Source: Runella defluvii (GTDB taxonomy: Bacteria > Bacteroidota > Bacteroidia > Cytophagales > Spirosomataceae). Taken from it: 64,000 bases of DNA. Position 1 is the first letter of the stretch. Every line of letters starts with the position of its first letter. Positions 52,818-61,802 of the stretch are shown here, piece after piece. A program made the translations under genes and the position numbers. The notes below the pieces were generated by a model. That model did not search any database. It saw only the letters and a list, made by a program, of their open reading frames with translations, and was not told the DNA's origin. The stretch lies in the NCBI RefSeq assembly GCF_014195535.1, contig NZ_JACIBY010000008.1, positions 62,001 through 126,000 on the forward strand, given 5' to 3'.

Positions 52818-55769
52818 ATGTCTAAATTTAACCGAATAAACACCCTCTCTGGCTGGCTCGTATTTGCCATAGCGCTAGTCACTTATGTACTTACCGTAGA
52901 GCGTACAGCAAGCTTTTGGGATTGCGGCGAGTTTATCGCCTGTTCGTACAAACTCCAAGTACCACACCCTCCAGGAGCACCACTATTTTTGCTGATTGGC
53001 CGTCTGTTTTCGATGCTGGCCATGGGCGATGTCACCCAAGTAGCGTACTGGATCAACATGGTGTCGGTGGTATCAAGTGCTTTCACCATCCTATTTTTAT
53101 TTTGGAGTATCACGTTGTTGGCCCGCAAAATTTTGGGTAAACAAGACGACGAGCTTTCAATGGGCGAAATTATCGCCGTGGTAGGTTCTGGACTTGTGGG
53201 CTCATTGGCCTATACGTATTCTGATTCCTTTTGGTTTTCGGCTGTCGAAGCGGAGGTGTATGGTCTTTCGTCGTTCTTTACGGCCATCGTTATTTGGGCG
53301 GTGTTGAAATGGGAACGCATCGAAGACGAAGCCGCTGCCAACCGTTGGTTGATTTTTACTTTCTACTTAGTAGGGTTGTCAATCGGCGTCCACTTGCTCA
53401 ACTTGGTGACCTTGCCTGCGTTGGCGTTGGTGTATTATTTCAAAAAATACAAACCTACCTTGTGGGGTGGAATCGCTGCGTTTGTAGGAGGTTTGGTGGT
53501 GCTTGTGATCATCAACTCGGGGGTGATTGTGTGGTTGCCGTCGATTGCGGGTAAATTTGAAATTTTCTTTGTCAATACCTTAGGTACGCCTTATTCGGTG
53601 GGTATCGTGGTGTTTTTGTTATTATTTGTGGGTTCTTTGATTTGGGGAATTCGCTACACTGCTAAAAAAGAAAACGAAATTTGGAACGTGGCGTTGTTGT
53701 CATTTACGTTTGTTTTGATTGGCTACGCTTCTTACTTCTTGGTGTTGGTTCGTTCAAACTTCAACCCGCCAATCAACGAAAACGATCCAAGCGACGTCAT
53801 TAGCTACGTTTCGTACCTAAAACGCGAGCAGTACGGTAGTCGTCCGTTGTTGTTTGGGCCTGTGTTTACGGCGCGTCCAATCAATTCGGAGCGCGGCGAG
53901 CCGATTTACCGTAAATCAAACGGTCGTTATGTCATTGCCGATTACCGTCCAGAATATGTATATGAGAAAAACCAACAAATGTTGTTTCCTCGCGTACACA
54001 GCAACCAAGGAAATCACCCGCAGTTGTACCGCGACAAGCTTAATTTGGCCGAAGGTCAAAAACCAAGCATGGGCGACAACCTGTCGTTTTTCTTCTCGCA
54101 CCAGTTGGGGCACATGTACTGGCGTTATTTCTTGTGGAACTTTGTAGGCCGTGAAAGCGACGAAGAAGGCGCGGGTGGACTTCGTCCGTGGGATACCAAC
54201 GAAGGGTTGCCTGATGTAATGGCTACCAACCGCGCGCGTGATAATTTCTACATGATTCCATTTATTTTGGGCCTTTTAGGAATTGTCATTCAAGCCTTCC
54301 GCCGTCGTACCGATTTCTTGGTAACGGGCTTGTTATTCTTGATGATGGGGATTGCCCTCGTCGTTTACCTCAACTCTCCACCAGTAGAACCGCGCGAACG
54401 TGATTATATTTACGTGGGGTCGTTCTACATTTTTGCGTTCTGGATTGGGCTCGGGGTGTTGTTCATTTACGATTTCTTGACCAAGTTTTTGCCATCGGCT
54501 ACTACCCGCGCAGGGATTGCTACTGCGTTAGGATTGTCGGCGCCGTTGTTGATGGGGGCTAAAGGTTGGGATAACCACGACCGTAGCCACCGTTATCACT
54601 CGGTTGATTTTGCCAAAAACTTGTTAAATTCTTGCGCGCCAAACGCCATCTTATTTACAGGAGGTGATAACGATACCTTCCCACTTTGGTACGTACAAGA
54701 AGTAGAAGGCTTCCGTACCGACGTGCGCGTTTGTAACTTGAGTTTGTTGGGTACTGACTGGTACATTGGCCAAATGAAGCGCAAAACGTACGAGTCGCAG
54801 CCGCTACCTATTTCGTTGAATTACGAAAACTTTGCGGCGGGTAAAAACGACATTGTGCCTTTCTACGAAATGCCAGCTGTGAAAAACGGTATCAATTTGA
54901 AAGAATACATGTCGTTGGTAAAACAAAACAACGCGGCGATTCAGGTGCCATTGACGAGCGGCGAAATGACGAGCATCTTGCCATCGTCGGTGTTGGTGTT
55001 GGGAATTAATCCAGAACAAGTGCAAAAGATGAATATCCTTAAATCGGAGTTGGCGTCGTTTGTAAAAGATACCATGCAGTGGAACATCGGTAAGCGCGAT
55101 TTGTACAAGTCTGACCTTATTATGCTCGACATCATCGCGACCAACGATTGGAAGCGCCCGATTTATTTCTCAGGAACGTTGACCAACGAAAACTACCTCA
55201 ACTTGAAAGAGTATATGCAGTTGGAAGGGTATGCGTATCGCTTGTTGCCAGTGCGTGTACCTGGTGCATCAGACGGTTACGTAAACACCGACATCATGAG
55301 CGAGAACTTGATGAAGAAGACCTTCTGGCGTGAGCTTGACAATGCCAATACGTACTACGATGGTACGTTCAAGGGCTCGCCAGCATTCTCGGCACGTATT
55401 GCGTTCATGCGTCTGGTTGATCAGTTGATTCGTGAAGGAAAGATGGACAAAGCCAAAGCGGCGATGAACTTCATTTTGGCCAAAATGCCAGACAAGACCA
55501 TTCCGTACGACCAGATTTCGGCCAACTACGTAGGGTTCTTGTTGAACTTGGGCGAAACCAAAAAAGGACTTGACATTGCCAACACGATGGCTACGCGGGC
55601 AGAGTCGGTGTTGAAATACAACATTCAGCATCATTCAAATCAAGACAGCAATATCCAATTGTACATCCTTCAAACGCTTGCCAATGCGTGTCGTGAAGGA
55701 AAACAGGATGCCGCTGCCAAGAAATACGAGGCGTTGTTGCAACAATACATGACAGCACTCGGTGGCTAG
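52818..55769 (+). CDS. DUF2723 / protein O-mannosyltransferase-like membrane protein
   Basis: 983 residues. The DUF2723 motif at the N-terminus reads TVERTASFWDCGEFIACSYK, then LQVPHPPGAPLFLLIGRLFS. The acidic residues in the first periplasmic loop (DCGEF) resemble the catalytic Asp-Glu of GT-C O-mannosyltransferases such as TMEM260. About 10-11 transmembrane helices lie in the first 600 residues. A large C-terminal region has tetratricopeptide-like helices. It probably transfers a lipid-linked sugar to exported proteins; in Bacteroidota O-glycosylation is common, but the acceptor is unknown. No neighbour is clearly linked. Confidence 0.9.
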   Translation: MSKFNRINTLSGWLVFAIALVTYVLTVERTASFWDCGEFIACSYKLQVPHPPGAPLFLLIGRLFSMLAMGDVTQVAYWINMVSVVSSAFTILFLFWSITLLARKILGKQDDELSMGEIIAVVGSGLVGSLAYTYSDSFWFSAVEAEVYGLSSFFTAIVIWAVLKWERIEDEAAANRWLIFTFYLVGLSIGVHLLNLVTLPALALVYYFKKYKPTLWGGIAAFVGGLVVLVIINSGVIVWLPSIAGKFEIFFVNTLGTPYSVGIVVFLLLFVGSLIWGIRYTAKKENEIWNVALLSFTFVLIGYASYFLVLVRSNFNPPINENDPSDVISYVSYLKREQYGSRPLLFGPVFTARPINSERGEPIYRKSNGRYVIADYRPEYVYEKNQQMLFPRVHSNQGNHPQLYRDKLNLAEGQKPSMGDNLSFFFSHQLGHMYWRYFLWNFVGRESDEEGAGGLRPWDTNEGLPDVMATNRARDNFYMIPFILGLLGIVIQAFRRRTDFLVTGLLFLMMGIALVVYLNSPPVEPRERDYIYVGSFYIFAFWIGLGVLFIYDFLTKFLPSATTRAGIATALGLSAPLLMGAKGWDNHDRSHRYHSVDFAKNLLNSCAPNAILFTGGDNDTFPLWYVQEVEGFRTDVRVCNLSLLGTDWYIGQMKRKTYESQPLPISLNYENFAAGKNDIVPFYEMPAVKNGINLKEYMSLVKQNNAAIQVPLTSGEMTSILPSSVLVLGINPEQVQKMNILKSELASFVKDTMQWNIGKRDLYKSDLIMLDIIATNDWKRPIYFSGTLTNENYLNLKEYMQLEGYAYRLLPVRVPGASDGYVNTDIMSENLMKKTFWRELDNANTYYDGTFKGSPAFSARIAFMRLVDQLIREGKMDKAKAAMNFILAKMPDKTIPYDQISANYVGFLLNLGETKKGLDIANTMATRAESVLKYNIQHHSNQDSNIQLYILQTLANACREGKQDAAAKKYEALLQQYMTALGG

Positions 55770-55785
55770 TCGGTGACTACAATAA

Positions 55786-55817
55786 AAAAAAGGCTGCCCA
55801 ACAAGGCAGCCTTTTTT
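55786..55817. terminator. Bidirectional terminator between DUF2723 and DUF423 genes
   Basis: AAAAAAGGCTGCC (55786-55798) pairs perfectly with GGCAGCCTTTTTT (55805-55817) around CAACAA. Confidence 0.9.
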
Positions 55818-55831
55818 ATGGAAATGAGCGC

Positions 55832-56215
55832 TTATTTTTTGCCAGCGGCGAGGAGCAGAAGCACCCAGCCGATGATCATCAGTGTACCTCCAATGGGTGC
55901 AATGGCGCCAAAAGCACGAATGCCCGTAAAACAAATGGTGTACAACGAGCCCGAAAAAATAACAACACCCACTAAAAAGGCATAGCCCGACCAGTGGTAA
56001 TAGCGCTCGGCATTGACGGCGCAGTTTTGGAGCAAAATACCAATCAAAACGAGGCCAATGGCGTGGTAAAACTGGTATTTAACGGCCGTTTCGAAGGTGT
56101 CGGCTCGGCCGCTGGTTTCGAGCATGGCTTTGAGCGCATGGGCTCCGAAAGCCCCTAGAGCCACGGCAACTGCTCCTAATAAAGCACCTGCTTGGATGAA
56201 AAATTTATCATTCAT
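55832..56215 (-). CDS. DUF423 family membrane protein
   Basis: 127 residues, four transmembrane helices. The DUF423 pattern is complete: ALLGAVAVALGAFGAHALKA at the N-terminus, TAVKYQFYHAIGLVLIGILL in the middle and GVVIFSGSLYTICFTGI plus APIGGTLMIIGWVLLLLAAG at the end. Function unknown; members are small inner-membrane proteins (YwdK/YgdD-like). Single gene, convergent with the DUF2723 gene; divergent from GT9. Confidence 0.93.
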   Translation of the reverse strand: MNDKFFIQAGALLGAVAVALGAFGAHALKAMLETSGRADTFETAVKYQFYHAIGLVLIGILLQNCAVNAERYYHWSGYAFLVGVVIFSGSLYTICFTGIRAFGAIAPIGGTLMIIGWVLLLLAAGKK

Positions 56216-56280
56216 ATGAATTGAAAAAAACGTTTTTGAACCAAAAATAGATTACTTTCTTTATAAATCCGTTTTTAGGC

Positions 56281-56288
56281 TAACTTTG
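56281..56288 (+). promoter_or_regulatory. Putative -7 box of the GT9 gene
   Basis: TAACTTTG fits TAnnTTTG, 39 bp before ATG 56328. Confidence 0.35.
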
Positions 56289-56327
56289 TAGATAGAAACT
56301 TACCATAGGATTTTGACCTCCAACGGC

Positions 56328-57383
56328 ATGAGCTTATCAGATTTTGTTACACTTTGGAAACATCGCTACCGAAAATATACCTACATAGCCCAAGAATACG
56401 TACTTGCATTTGCTACAATCGTACGTTTTTTGGGGTTAAAATTGTCTTTTTTGGGACGTAAAAAACTGGTGGCTATCATTCGTACGGAACATTTTGGCGA
56501 CATTGTGGCGGCCGAACCCCTTGCGCGTCAGGTACGGGAAGCACACCCAAACGATTATATAGTGTGGGTTGTAAAGCCTGCTTTTAAAGAGTTGGTCGCA
56601 ACCCATCCTGTCATCAATGAAGCTTGGGCGCAGCCTACGGTGTTACGCCGTTTGTTGGTTTTTAATTCAGGGGTTTTTGATAAAGTATATAACCTTGAAT
56701 TTTGGCAAAGTAATTTGGACACCATCAGCGGAAGGGTTCACAAAAACGAAGTGGCAGCTGCAAAAGATATAACCGTATTTAATTACTTTGAAAAAGGTAA
56801 TTTGCTGACTATCTTTCAGTTGTGTGCAGAGTTGCCCGTCAAAGATGACGTGCCTCAATTGTACATTCCAGTGGCAGACGCGCAAAAAATTGCGAATTTA
56901 AACCTGCCCCAGAAACTAATTGTGATTCATTGCAGTTCCAATTATCCAGCCAAAGATTGGTCAGTTCCCAATTGGGAAAAGCTAATTTATTGGTTGATTG
57001 AAGACTTGGGCTATACGGTGGTAGAAATTGGGCTAAAAAGCAAAAATTCGGTGAGGAGCGCCAAGTATATGGATGCTTGCGGAAAGTATTCGTTGTTACA
57101 AACGGCGGAAATTATTCGTAGAGCTGAATATTTTATTGGAATAGACAGCGGGCCTGCTCATTTGGCAAATGCTGTAGGCACGTATGGTATATTACTTTTT
57201 GGTAAATTAAATAACTTCGATACGTACATGCCATACTCAGGCGACTATCAAAATGGCCGCAATGCTCGTTTGCTTTGGCAAACGGGTAAAACGTGTTCAG
57301 CGCTTGAATACCAATGGGTTCGGGGACAAATAGAGGCAATTTTGGCAAAAAGTTATAATGCACAGTTAACCGTTATCAGTTAA
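56328..57383 (+). CDS. Glycosyltransferase family 9 (heptosyltransferase-like)
   Basis: 351 residues from ATG 56328 (an in-frame TTG lies 15 bp upstream). GT-B fold. N-terminal KKLVAIIRTEHFGDIVAAEP is the GDxxxxxP motif of the family (GDIVAAEP). The C-terminal nucleotide-sugar site contains YFIGIDSGPAHLANAVGTYG, matching DSGxxHLA of GT9. The family transfers heptose or related sugars to lipopolysaccharide or glycoproteins. The exact sugar and acceptor are unknown. It is monocistronic. Confidence 0.88.
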   Translation: MSLSDFVTLWKHRYRKYTYIAQEYVLAFATIVRFLGLKLSFLGRKKLVAIIRTEHFGDIVAAEPLARQVREAHPNDYIVWVVKPAFKELVATHPVINEAWAQPTVLRRLLVFNSGVFDKVYNLEFWQSNLDTISGRVHKNEVAAAKDITVFNYFEKGNLLTIFQLCAELPVKDDVPQLYIPVADAQKIANLNLPQKLIVIHCSSNYPAKDWSVPNWEKLIYWLIEDLGYTVVEIGLKSKNSVRSAKYMDACGKYSLLQTAEIIRRAEYFIGIDSGPAHLANAVGTYGILLFGKLNNFDTYMPYSGDYQNGRNARLLWQTGKTCSALEYQWVRGQIEAILAKSYNAQLTVIS

Positions 57384-57439
57384 TTGTGTGGGTTAAGTAT
57401 CTAAGTAAAATTAAGTTAGTGTAAAGTTAGTTATATTTT

Positions 57440-57600
57440 AACCCCACGTCGCATCGGCGCTCCGACTTTAGGCTGGGGATACAAGATGAGAACTTTACGT
57501 GGGCTTTAGCCCTGATTTTTTGATGGCAAGGCAGTAAAAATCAGGGCTAAAGCCCTAAACAGAGCCATTTTTGGAACCCCAGCCTAAAGGCGTGGGGTTT
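57440..57600. repeat. Nested palindromic element (three concentric stems)
   Basis: Outer stem: AACCCCACG (57440-57448) with CGTGGGGTTT (57591-57600). Middle stem: CTTTAGGCTGGGG (57466-57478) with CCCCAGCCTAAAG (57577-57589). Inner stem: GGGCTTTAGCCCTGATTTTT (57501-57520) with AAAAATCAGGGCTAAAGCCC (57536-57555). The GGGCTTTAGCCC and its partner are themselves palindromic. This fills most of the 326-bp gap between the GT9 gene and dnaB; no gene is in it. It looks like a REP/BIME-like mobile element and may fold as a very stable RNA. Confidence 0.9.
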
Positions 57601-57709
57601 AAGGAGTCTTACAAAATTAAACTGAATATAAAATTTTAGTAAGTAGTTAGTAATCAGTACAAATAACGATTAACTGTACGAAGCAATTAAGTAGTTTATT
57701 TTGACACAA

Positions 57710-59326
57710 ATGGAAAACGATAAGTCCCATAATTTTCTTCGAAAAGGCACGTCAGGATATGGCTCGCGAGCGGCAAATAATAACCGCTGGTTGGAGTCGG
57801 GAGCGGGTGCAGGAAAACTTCCACCTCAAGCACTTGAGCTGGAAGAAGCAGTGCTGGGGGCTTTGATGATTGAGAAAGACGCGCTCAATGCGGTTATTGA
57901 TATTTTAAAGTCAGACAGTTTTTATAAAGAAGCGCACCAACGCATCTATAATGCGATTATTACGCTCTTTACAAACTCTGAACCTATTGATTTGTTGACG
58001 GTTACGACTCAGTTGCGTCAATTGGGCGAGCTAGAAGTGGTGGGTGGAGCACAGTACATCACAGCCCTGACCACCAAAGTAAACTCAGCGGCCAACATCG
58101 AATACCACGCTCGGGTCATTGCGCAAGCGTCGATGAAGCGAGAAATGATTTCGGTGGCATCAAAGATTTTGCAAGATGCGTTTGAGGATACGACCGACGT
58201 TTTTACGCTGCTTGATACCGTAGAACAATCGCTTTTTAAAATTTCTGAATCCAATATCCGTAAAAATTACGCTGACATGAGCGCGCTCATGACCGAGGCA
58301 TTACGCGAGTTGGAGCGCCGTCGCGAACAAAAAGACGGTCTGACGGGCGTTCCGTCAGGTTTTACGCAACTCGACCGCCTCACGTCGGGTTGGCAGCCTA
58401 CCGAATTGGTGATTCTTGCCGCCCGGCCAGCGATGGGAAAAACTGCGTTTGTAGTTTCAAGCCTAAGAAATGCTGCCGTGGATTTTGGAATGCCCGTGGC
58501 GATTTTCTCTTTGGAGATGTCGGCGGTGCAGTTGGTCAATCGTATGATTTCGGCCGAAGCCGAGATTGACAGTGAAAAGCTAAAGAAAGGAAACTTAGCC
58601 CCGCACGAGTGGACACAACTCCACCAACGCATCGACCGCCTGATGCGCGCGCCTATCTATATTGATGACACACCCGCCTTGTCGATTCTGGAGTTGCGGG
58701 CCAAATGCCGTCGTTTGAAACAACAACACGACATTCAAATGGTCGTGATTGACTACTTGCAGCTCATGCAAGGCGATAGCAGCAAGGGGGCAGGAAACCG
58801 CGAACAAGAAATTGCGTCGATTTCGCGGGCGTTGAAAAACTTAGCCAAAGAACTGAATGTCCCCGTGATTGCCTTGTCGCAGTTGAGTCGTGCCGTCGAA
58901 ACCCGTGGTGGTGACAAGCGTCCGCAGTTGTCTGACTTACGTGAATCGGGCTCAATCGAGCAGGATGCGGACATGGTTGCGTTCTTGTATCGTCCTGAGT
59001 ATTATGGGTTTACGCAAGATGAGGCGGGTAATTCAGTACAAGGAGTAGGAGAAGTAATTGTCGCCAAAAACCGTAGTGGTTCGTTGGATACCATTCAGCT
59101 GCGGTTTATTGGTAAATACACCAAATTTGCCGATTTGGATAGTTTTTATGGCGCAGCTTCCTCGCCTACGCCATCGTTTAATCCAGAAGCCAGGGCACAA
59201 GCGGCGAGTTCGTTTGATACCCCACCTGCTTCGGCAGGCGGAACTTTCAAAAGTAAAGCCAACGATTTGGGCGATATGGGGATGAACTTTCCACCCCCAA
59301 ATCCGCTAGATGAGCCTCCGTTTTAG
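57710..59326 (+). CDS. dnaB: Replicative DNA helicase DnaB
   Basis: 538 residues from ATG 57710. An N-terminal domain (about 40-175) carries PQALELEEAVLGALMIEKDA. Then come the RecA-like motifs: Walker A ARPAMGKTAF (about 236-245), H1a PVAIFSLEMSAVQLVNRM and Walker B MVVIDYLQLM. DLRESGSIEQDADMVAFLYR and the KNRSGSLDTIQLRF Arg finger region are present. DnaB is the hexameric 5'-3' helicase loaded at oriC. The C-terminal tail (about 495-538) is low-complexity Pro/Ala/Ser. Its stop overlaps the convergent DUF6916 stop by 4 bp. Confidence 0.97.
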   Translation: MENDKSHNFLRKGTSGYGSRAANNNRWLESGAGAGKLPPQALELEEAVLGALMIEKDALNAVIDILKSDSFYKEAHQRIYNAIITLFTNSEPIDLLTVTTQLRQLGELEVVGGAQYITALTTKVNSAANIEYHARVIAQASMKREMISVASKILQDAFEDTTDVFTLLDTVEQSLFKISESNIRKNYADMSALMTEALRELERRREQKDGLTGVPSGFTQLDRLTSGWQPTELVILAARPAMGKTAFVVSSLRNAAVDFGMPVAIFSLEMSAVQLVNRMISAEAEIDSEKLKKGNLAPHEWTQLHQRIDRLMRAPIYIDDTPALSILELRAKCRRLKQQHDIQMVVIDYLQLMQGDSSKGAGNREQEIASISRALKNLAKELNVPVIALSQLSRAVETRGGDKRPQLSDLRESGSIEQDADMVAFLYRPEYYGFTQDEAGNSVQGVGEVIVAKNRSGSLDTIQLRFIGKYTKFADLDSFYGAASSPTPSFNPEARAQAASSFDTPPASAGGTFKSKANDLGDMGMNFPPPNPLDEPPF

Positions 59327-59619
59327 CTAAATACAACCTCATAACGCATCCCTTTTGCGCCAGGACCGATGGGCACCATAAAAAGTTGCACATCGCCCGC
59401 AGTGGGGTGCGTTAGGGTAAAAGTACCCTGTAAGTAATACTGACGCGTCATGTCTGTTTCAAACTCCAGCGTGAAAGGTTGACGGTAATTGCCGACACCA
59501 GTACTCCAGGCAGAAACGCGAGTGAGTTGAGCAGGGTGACTTGCTTCCGACGCAAAATGAATGGTAAAGTCCTGATTTAGATAAGGTTGAAAATCAGTGA
59601 TTTGTAAGGTATCAATCAT
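59323..59619 (-). CDS. DUF6916-like protein
   Basis: 98 residues. The chain reads as a beta-rich single domain: FQPYLNQDFTIHFASEASHP, PFTLEFETDMTRQYYLQGTF, AGDVQLFMVPIGPGAKGMRY and EVVFS at the end. From memory this is the DUF6916 family, which is found next to tail-collar (microcystin-dependent) proteins. Here it is at the downstream end of a cluster of three of them. Role unknown; it may be part of the same surface structure. Convergent overlap (4 bp) with dnaB. Confidence 0.65.
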   Translation of the reverse strand: MIDTLQITDFQPYLNQDFTIHFASEASHPAQLTRVSAWSTGVGNYRQPFTLEFETDMTRQYYLQGTFTLTHPTAGDVQLFMVPIGPGAKGMRYEVVFS

Positions 59620-59631
59620 TTTCTACAAAAG

Positions 59632-60132
59632 TTAAGAGGTAGAATCGGGTTTCCATTGGTACAAATGGTACACCGTATTAAATTCTCCGATTTTTTTAAA
59701 GCCCAAACGCTCGTATAAATGCAGAGCGGGGTTGTTGTATTCCACATGAATTGTCACCGATTTGCCAAGAACGGCCCCTTGGCGAAGCACTGCTTCTAGG
59801 AGCTTGCTGCCCAACCCTTGGCCACGGTAGGGGGGGAGGATGGCAATGTCCATGATTCGCACTTCGGTGGGACTATACTGCCAATGCACATACAGCCGTC
59901 CAATGGCCTGCTGCTGTTCTGTTTCGATGATTTGTAGGTCAGCTCCTTTGTACAATTCTTGGTAATACTGGTGCTGGGCCATAAACTGCTGGGTCACAAA
60001 AGTACGCTTTTGTGCTTCGGTCCAGTCAGGTACTAGGGCCAATTCCTCGGCCCTAGTACTGGCATAAATTTCTAATAAAGCAGGCAAATCTGCCTCATTG
60101 ATAGCTCTTGCTCTAAATAACATTTCACTCAT
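59632..60132 (-). CDS. GNAT family N-acetyltransferase in the tail-collar cluster
   Basis: 166 residues from the ATG at 60132 (MSEMLFRARAINEADLPALL), 4 bp after the upstream stop. The acetyl-CoA-binding motif reads ILPPYRGQGLGSKLLEAVLR (R/Q-G-x-G-x-G/S), followed by HVEYNNPALHLYERLGFKKI, the common GNAT motif B. It likely acetylates a small molecule or a protein N-terminus. Its tight placement (4 bp from a tail-collar gene, 12 bp from DUF6916) suggests a role with those proteins, such as modification of them. Confidence 0.88.
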   Translation of the reverse strand: MSEMLFRARAINEADLPALLEIYASTRAEELALVPDWTEAQKRTFVTQQFMAQHQYYQELYKGADLQIIETEQQQAIGRLYVHWQYSPTEVRIMDIAILPPYRGQGLGSKLLEAVLRQGAVLGKSVTIHVEYNNPALHLYERLGFKKIGEFNTVYHLYQWKPDSTS

Positions 60133-60136
60133 TCGA

Positions 60137-60649
60137 TTACGTGCGAGGAGGAAAGACTCCTTGTAATGCAATACAAAAATAGAGCGTCAAATAGGGCATC
60201 ATGTTATTATGAGGCTGATCGCCACCTGCGGGGGCAAGACTACTAGCCATCATAGCCACAGAGGGGCCTGTAGGGTTTGTATTGTAAAAGTTAGCTCTAG
60301 CAGGGTAAGCAGTGGAAGGGCTAGACTGCAAACCACCGTCATTAATAGCACGAACGGTGTGACTATGGTAAGGGATCTCGGATTCTAACAGAGAAACCGT
60401 TTCGGAGCCTCCTGTTTCGCCTAAATCATGAAGAGATAACCCTGGGCCTTGGCCAGGGTGCATTGGGGCTCTGCCTTGCAAATCAGGAAGAGCAAAATTT
60501 GACTTGCCATTTCCTCCGTAAGTAGTACCTAACAGGGAAAATAAAGCCGTATTTTGGGAGAGGGGAAGTAATTGTCCATCACACCACGCCCATCCTTTGG
60601 GGGCGAAATTAAAAGGGAAAATGCGTATTTCGGCAACAAATGGATCCAT
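60137..60649 (-). CDS. Tail-collar (microcystin-dependent MdpB-like) protein, paralogue 1
   Basis: 170 residues. The COG4675/phage tail-collar pattern is clear: GWAWCDGQLLPLSQNTALFS, LLGTTYGGNGKSNFALPDLQ, HPGQGPGLSLHDLGETGGSE and SEIPYHSHTVRAI. A C-terminal PYLTLYFCIALQGVFPPRT follows. In phages this domain caps the tail-fibre network; in bacteria such proteins are of unknown role. No signal peptide. One of three tandem paralogues, all on the complement strand. Confidence 0.88.
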   Translation of the reverse strand: MDPFVAEIRIFPFNFAPKGWAWCDGQLLPLSQNTALFSLLGTTYGGNGKSNFALPDLQGRAPMHPGQGPGLSLHDLGETGGSETVSLLESEIPYHSHTVRAINDGGLQSSPSTAYPARANFYNTNPTGPSVAMMASSLAPAGGDQPHNNMMPYLTLYFCIALQGVFPPRT

Positions 60650-60693
60650 AGAAGTTCAAGAGTTTAGTGTAAAAGGGTTGAGTAATGAAAGGT

Positions 60694-61203
60694 CTAAGTT
60701 GGCGAAGGAAAAATACCAAAAAGCGAAATAATAAAATCTACGCATAGGTAAGGTTGGAAATTGGTATGCGGCTGAGAGCCTCCAATTGAACTAACTGTAT
60801 TCGATGCCAGATTTACAAGACCTACGGAGGTATCAGTGGTATAAAAATTTGCCGAGGCATTTCTGGCAAAGGTCGTACCAGAAGGACTACCAGTACTACC
60901 CGAATTGTCTGTGCCTAAAAAAGGATGGCTATGGGCTGGAATTTGGGTGACTGTCAGGGTAATTTCTTCGGCACCACCCGTTTCGGCCAAAACAAATCCA
61001 TTTCCTTGGTGAATAGGAAGGCGCCCACGCAAATCGGGCAGGGCAAAGGTTGACTGTCCATCCCCACCGTAGGTAGTACCAATGAGGTTAAAAAGGGTTT
61101 CGTATTCCGAAATAGGGAGAAGTTGCCCTTCGCAAAACATCCACCCTGCGGGGGCAAAATTTCCCGCAAACATTCGTATTTCTCCAACATAAGGTTGAGC
61201 CAT
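60694..61203 (-). CDS. Tail-collar protein, paralogue 2
   Basis: 169 residues. Same pattern as the neighbour: GWMFCEGQLLPISEYETLFN, LIGTTYGGDGQSTFALPDLR, GNGFVLAETGGAEEITLTVT and IPAHSHPFLGTDN. The C-terminus YLCVDFIISLFGIFPSPT differs most (VDF-IISLF in place of LSF-CIALQ). Lower similarity to paralogues 1 and 3 suggests a distinct function. Separated from paralogue 1 by 44 bp. Confidence 0.88.
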   Translation of the reverse strand: MAQPYVGEIRMFAGNFAPAGWMFCEGQLLPISEYETLFNLIGTTYGGDGQSTFALPDLRGRLPIHQGNGFVLAETGGAEEITLTVTQIPAHSHPFLGTDNSGSTGSPSGTTFARNASANFYTTDTSVGLVNLASNTVSSIGGSQPHTNFQPYLCVDFIISLFGIFPSPT

Positions 61204-61265
61204 TTTTGTAAAGTCTAAAGGGTTTCAAATTAATAATTAAACATCTCGATAAGGGAAAAAATATC

Positions 61266-61769
61266 CTAGGTTTGACTAGGGAAGATTCCTTGAAGAGCGA
61301 TACAAAAACTAAGAACCAAAAATGGCTGCATATTTAAGTGGGCTTGTGACCCTCCTGTATTAGTAACCATTTGTGAACCCATAGCTACCAAGCCACCTCC
61401 GCCAGAATACAGTTCAGAAGGACTGGTATCGGCAATTTTCCCATTGGTTGGGACAATGGTATTTTGAGTAATATTTGTGGCGTTGACGGAGTGGGTATGC
61501 GTGGGTAATTCCGCGATACTTAGCGTATGAGCCTGCTCTCCTCCGCGCTCACCCAACGTATAATTGCTGCCTACGTGAATAGGGGTGCGGCCACGCAAAT
61601 CGGGTAAATTAAAAGTGGTTTGGCCATTGCCTCCAAACGTAGTGCCTAAAAGAGAAAACAATGCTTGGTTTTGGTTGATGGGAAGTGATTGCCCATTACA
61701 AAGCGCCCAACCTCTGGGTGCAAACACAAAACTCATGATCCGAATTTCGGACAAAAACGGTTCTGCCAT
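61266..61769 (-). CDS. Tail-collar protein, paralogue 3
   Basis: 167 residues. GWALCNGQSLPINQNQALFS, LLGTTFGGNGQTTFNLPDLR, GSNYTLGERGGEQAHTLSIA and LPTHTHSVNATN follow the family, with the C-terminus PFLVLSFCIALQGIFPSQT very like paralogue 1. Precedes the Tat-type protein on the same strand by 33 bp in the transcription direction (that gene is upstream). The conserved order suggests one transcript. Confidence 0.88.
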   Translation of the reverse strand: MAEPFLSEIRIMSFVFAPRGWALCNGQSLPINQNQALFSLLGTTFGGNGQTTFNLPDLRGRTPIHVGSNYTLGERGGEQAHTLSIAELPTHTHSVNATNITQNTIVPTNGKIADTSPSELYSGGGGLVAMGSQMVTNTGGSQAHLNMQPFLVLSFCIALQGIFPSQT

Positions 61770-61802
61770 AACATTTGAGGGTTTAGTAAAACAATGAAAA
61801 AA

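Noticed and set aside
60137-61769. Prophage remnant because of tail-collar genes
   Set aside because: No other phage genes are present; three tandem paralogues with DUF6916 and GNAT suggest a separate chromosomal cluster.
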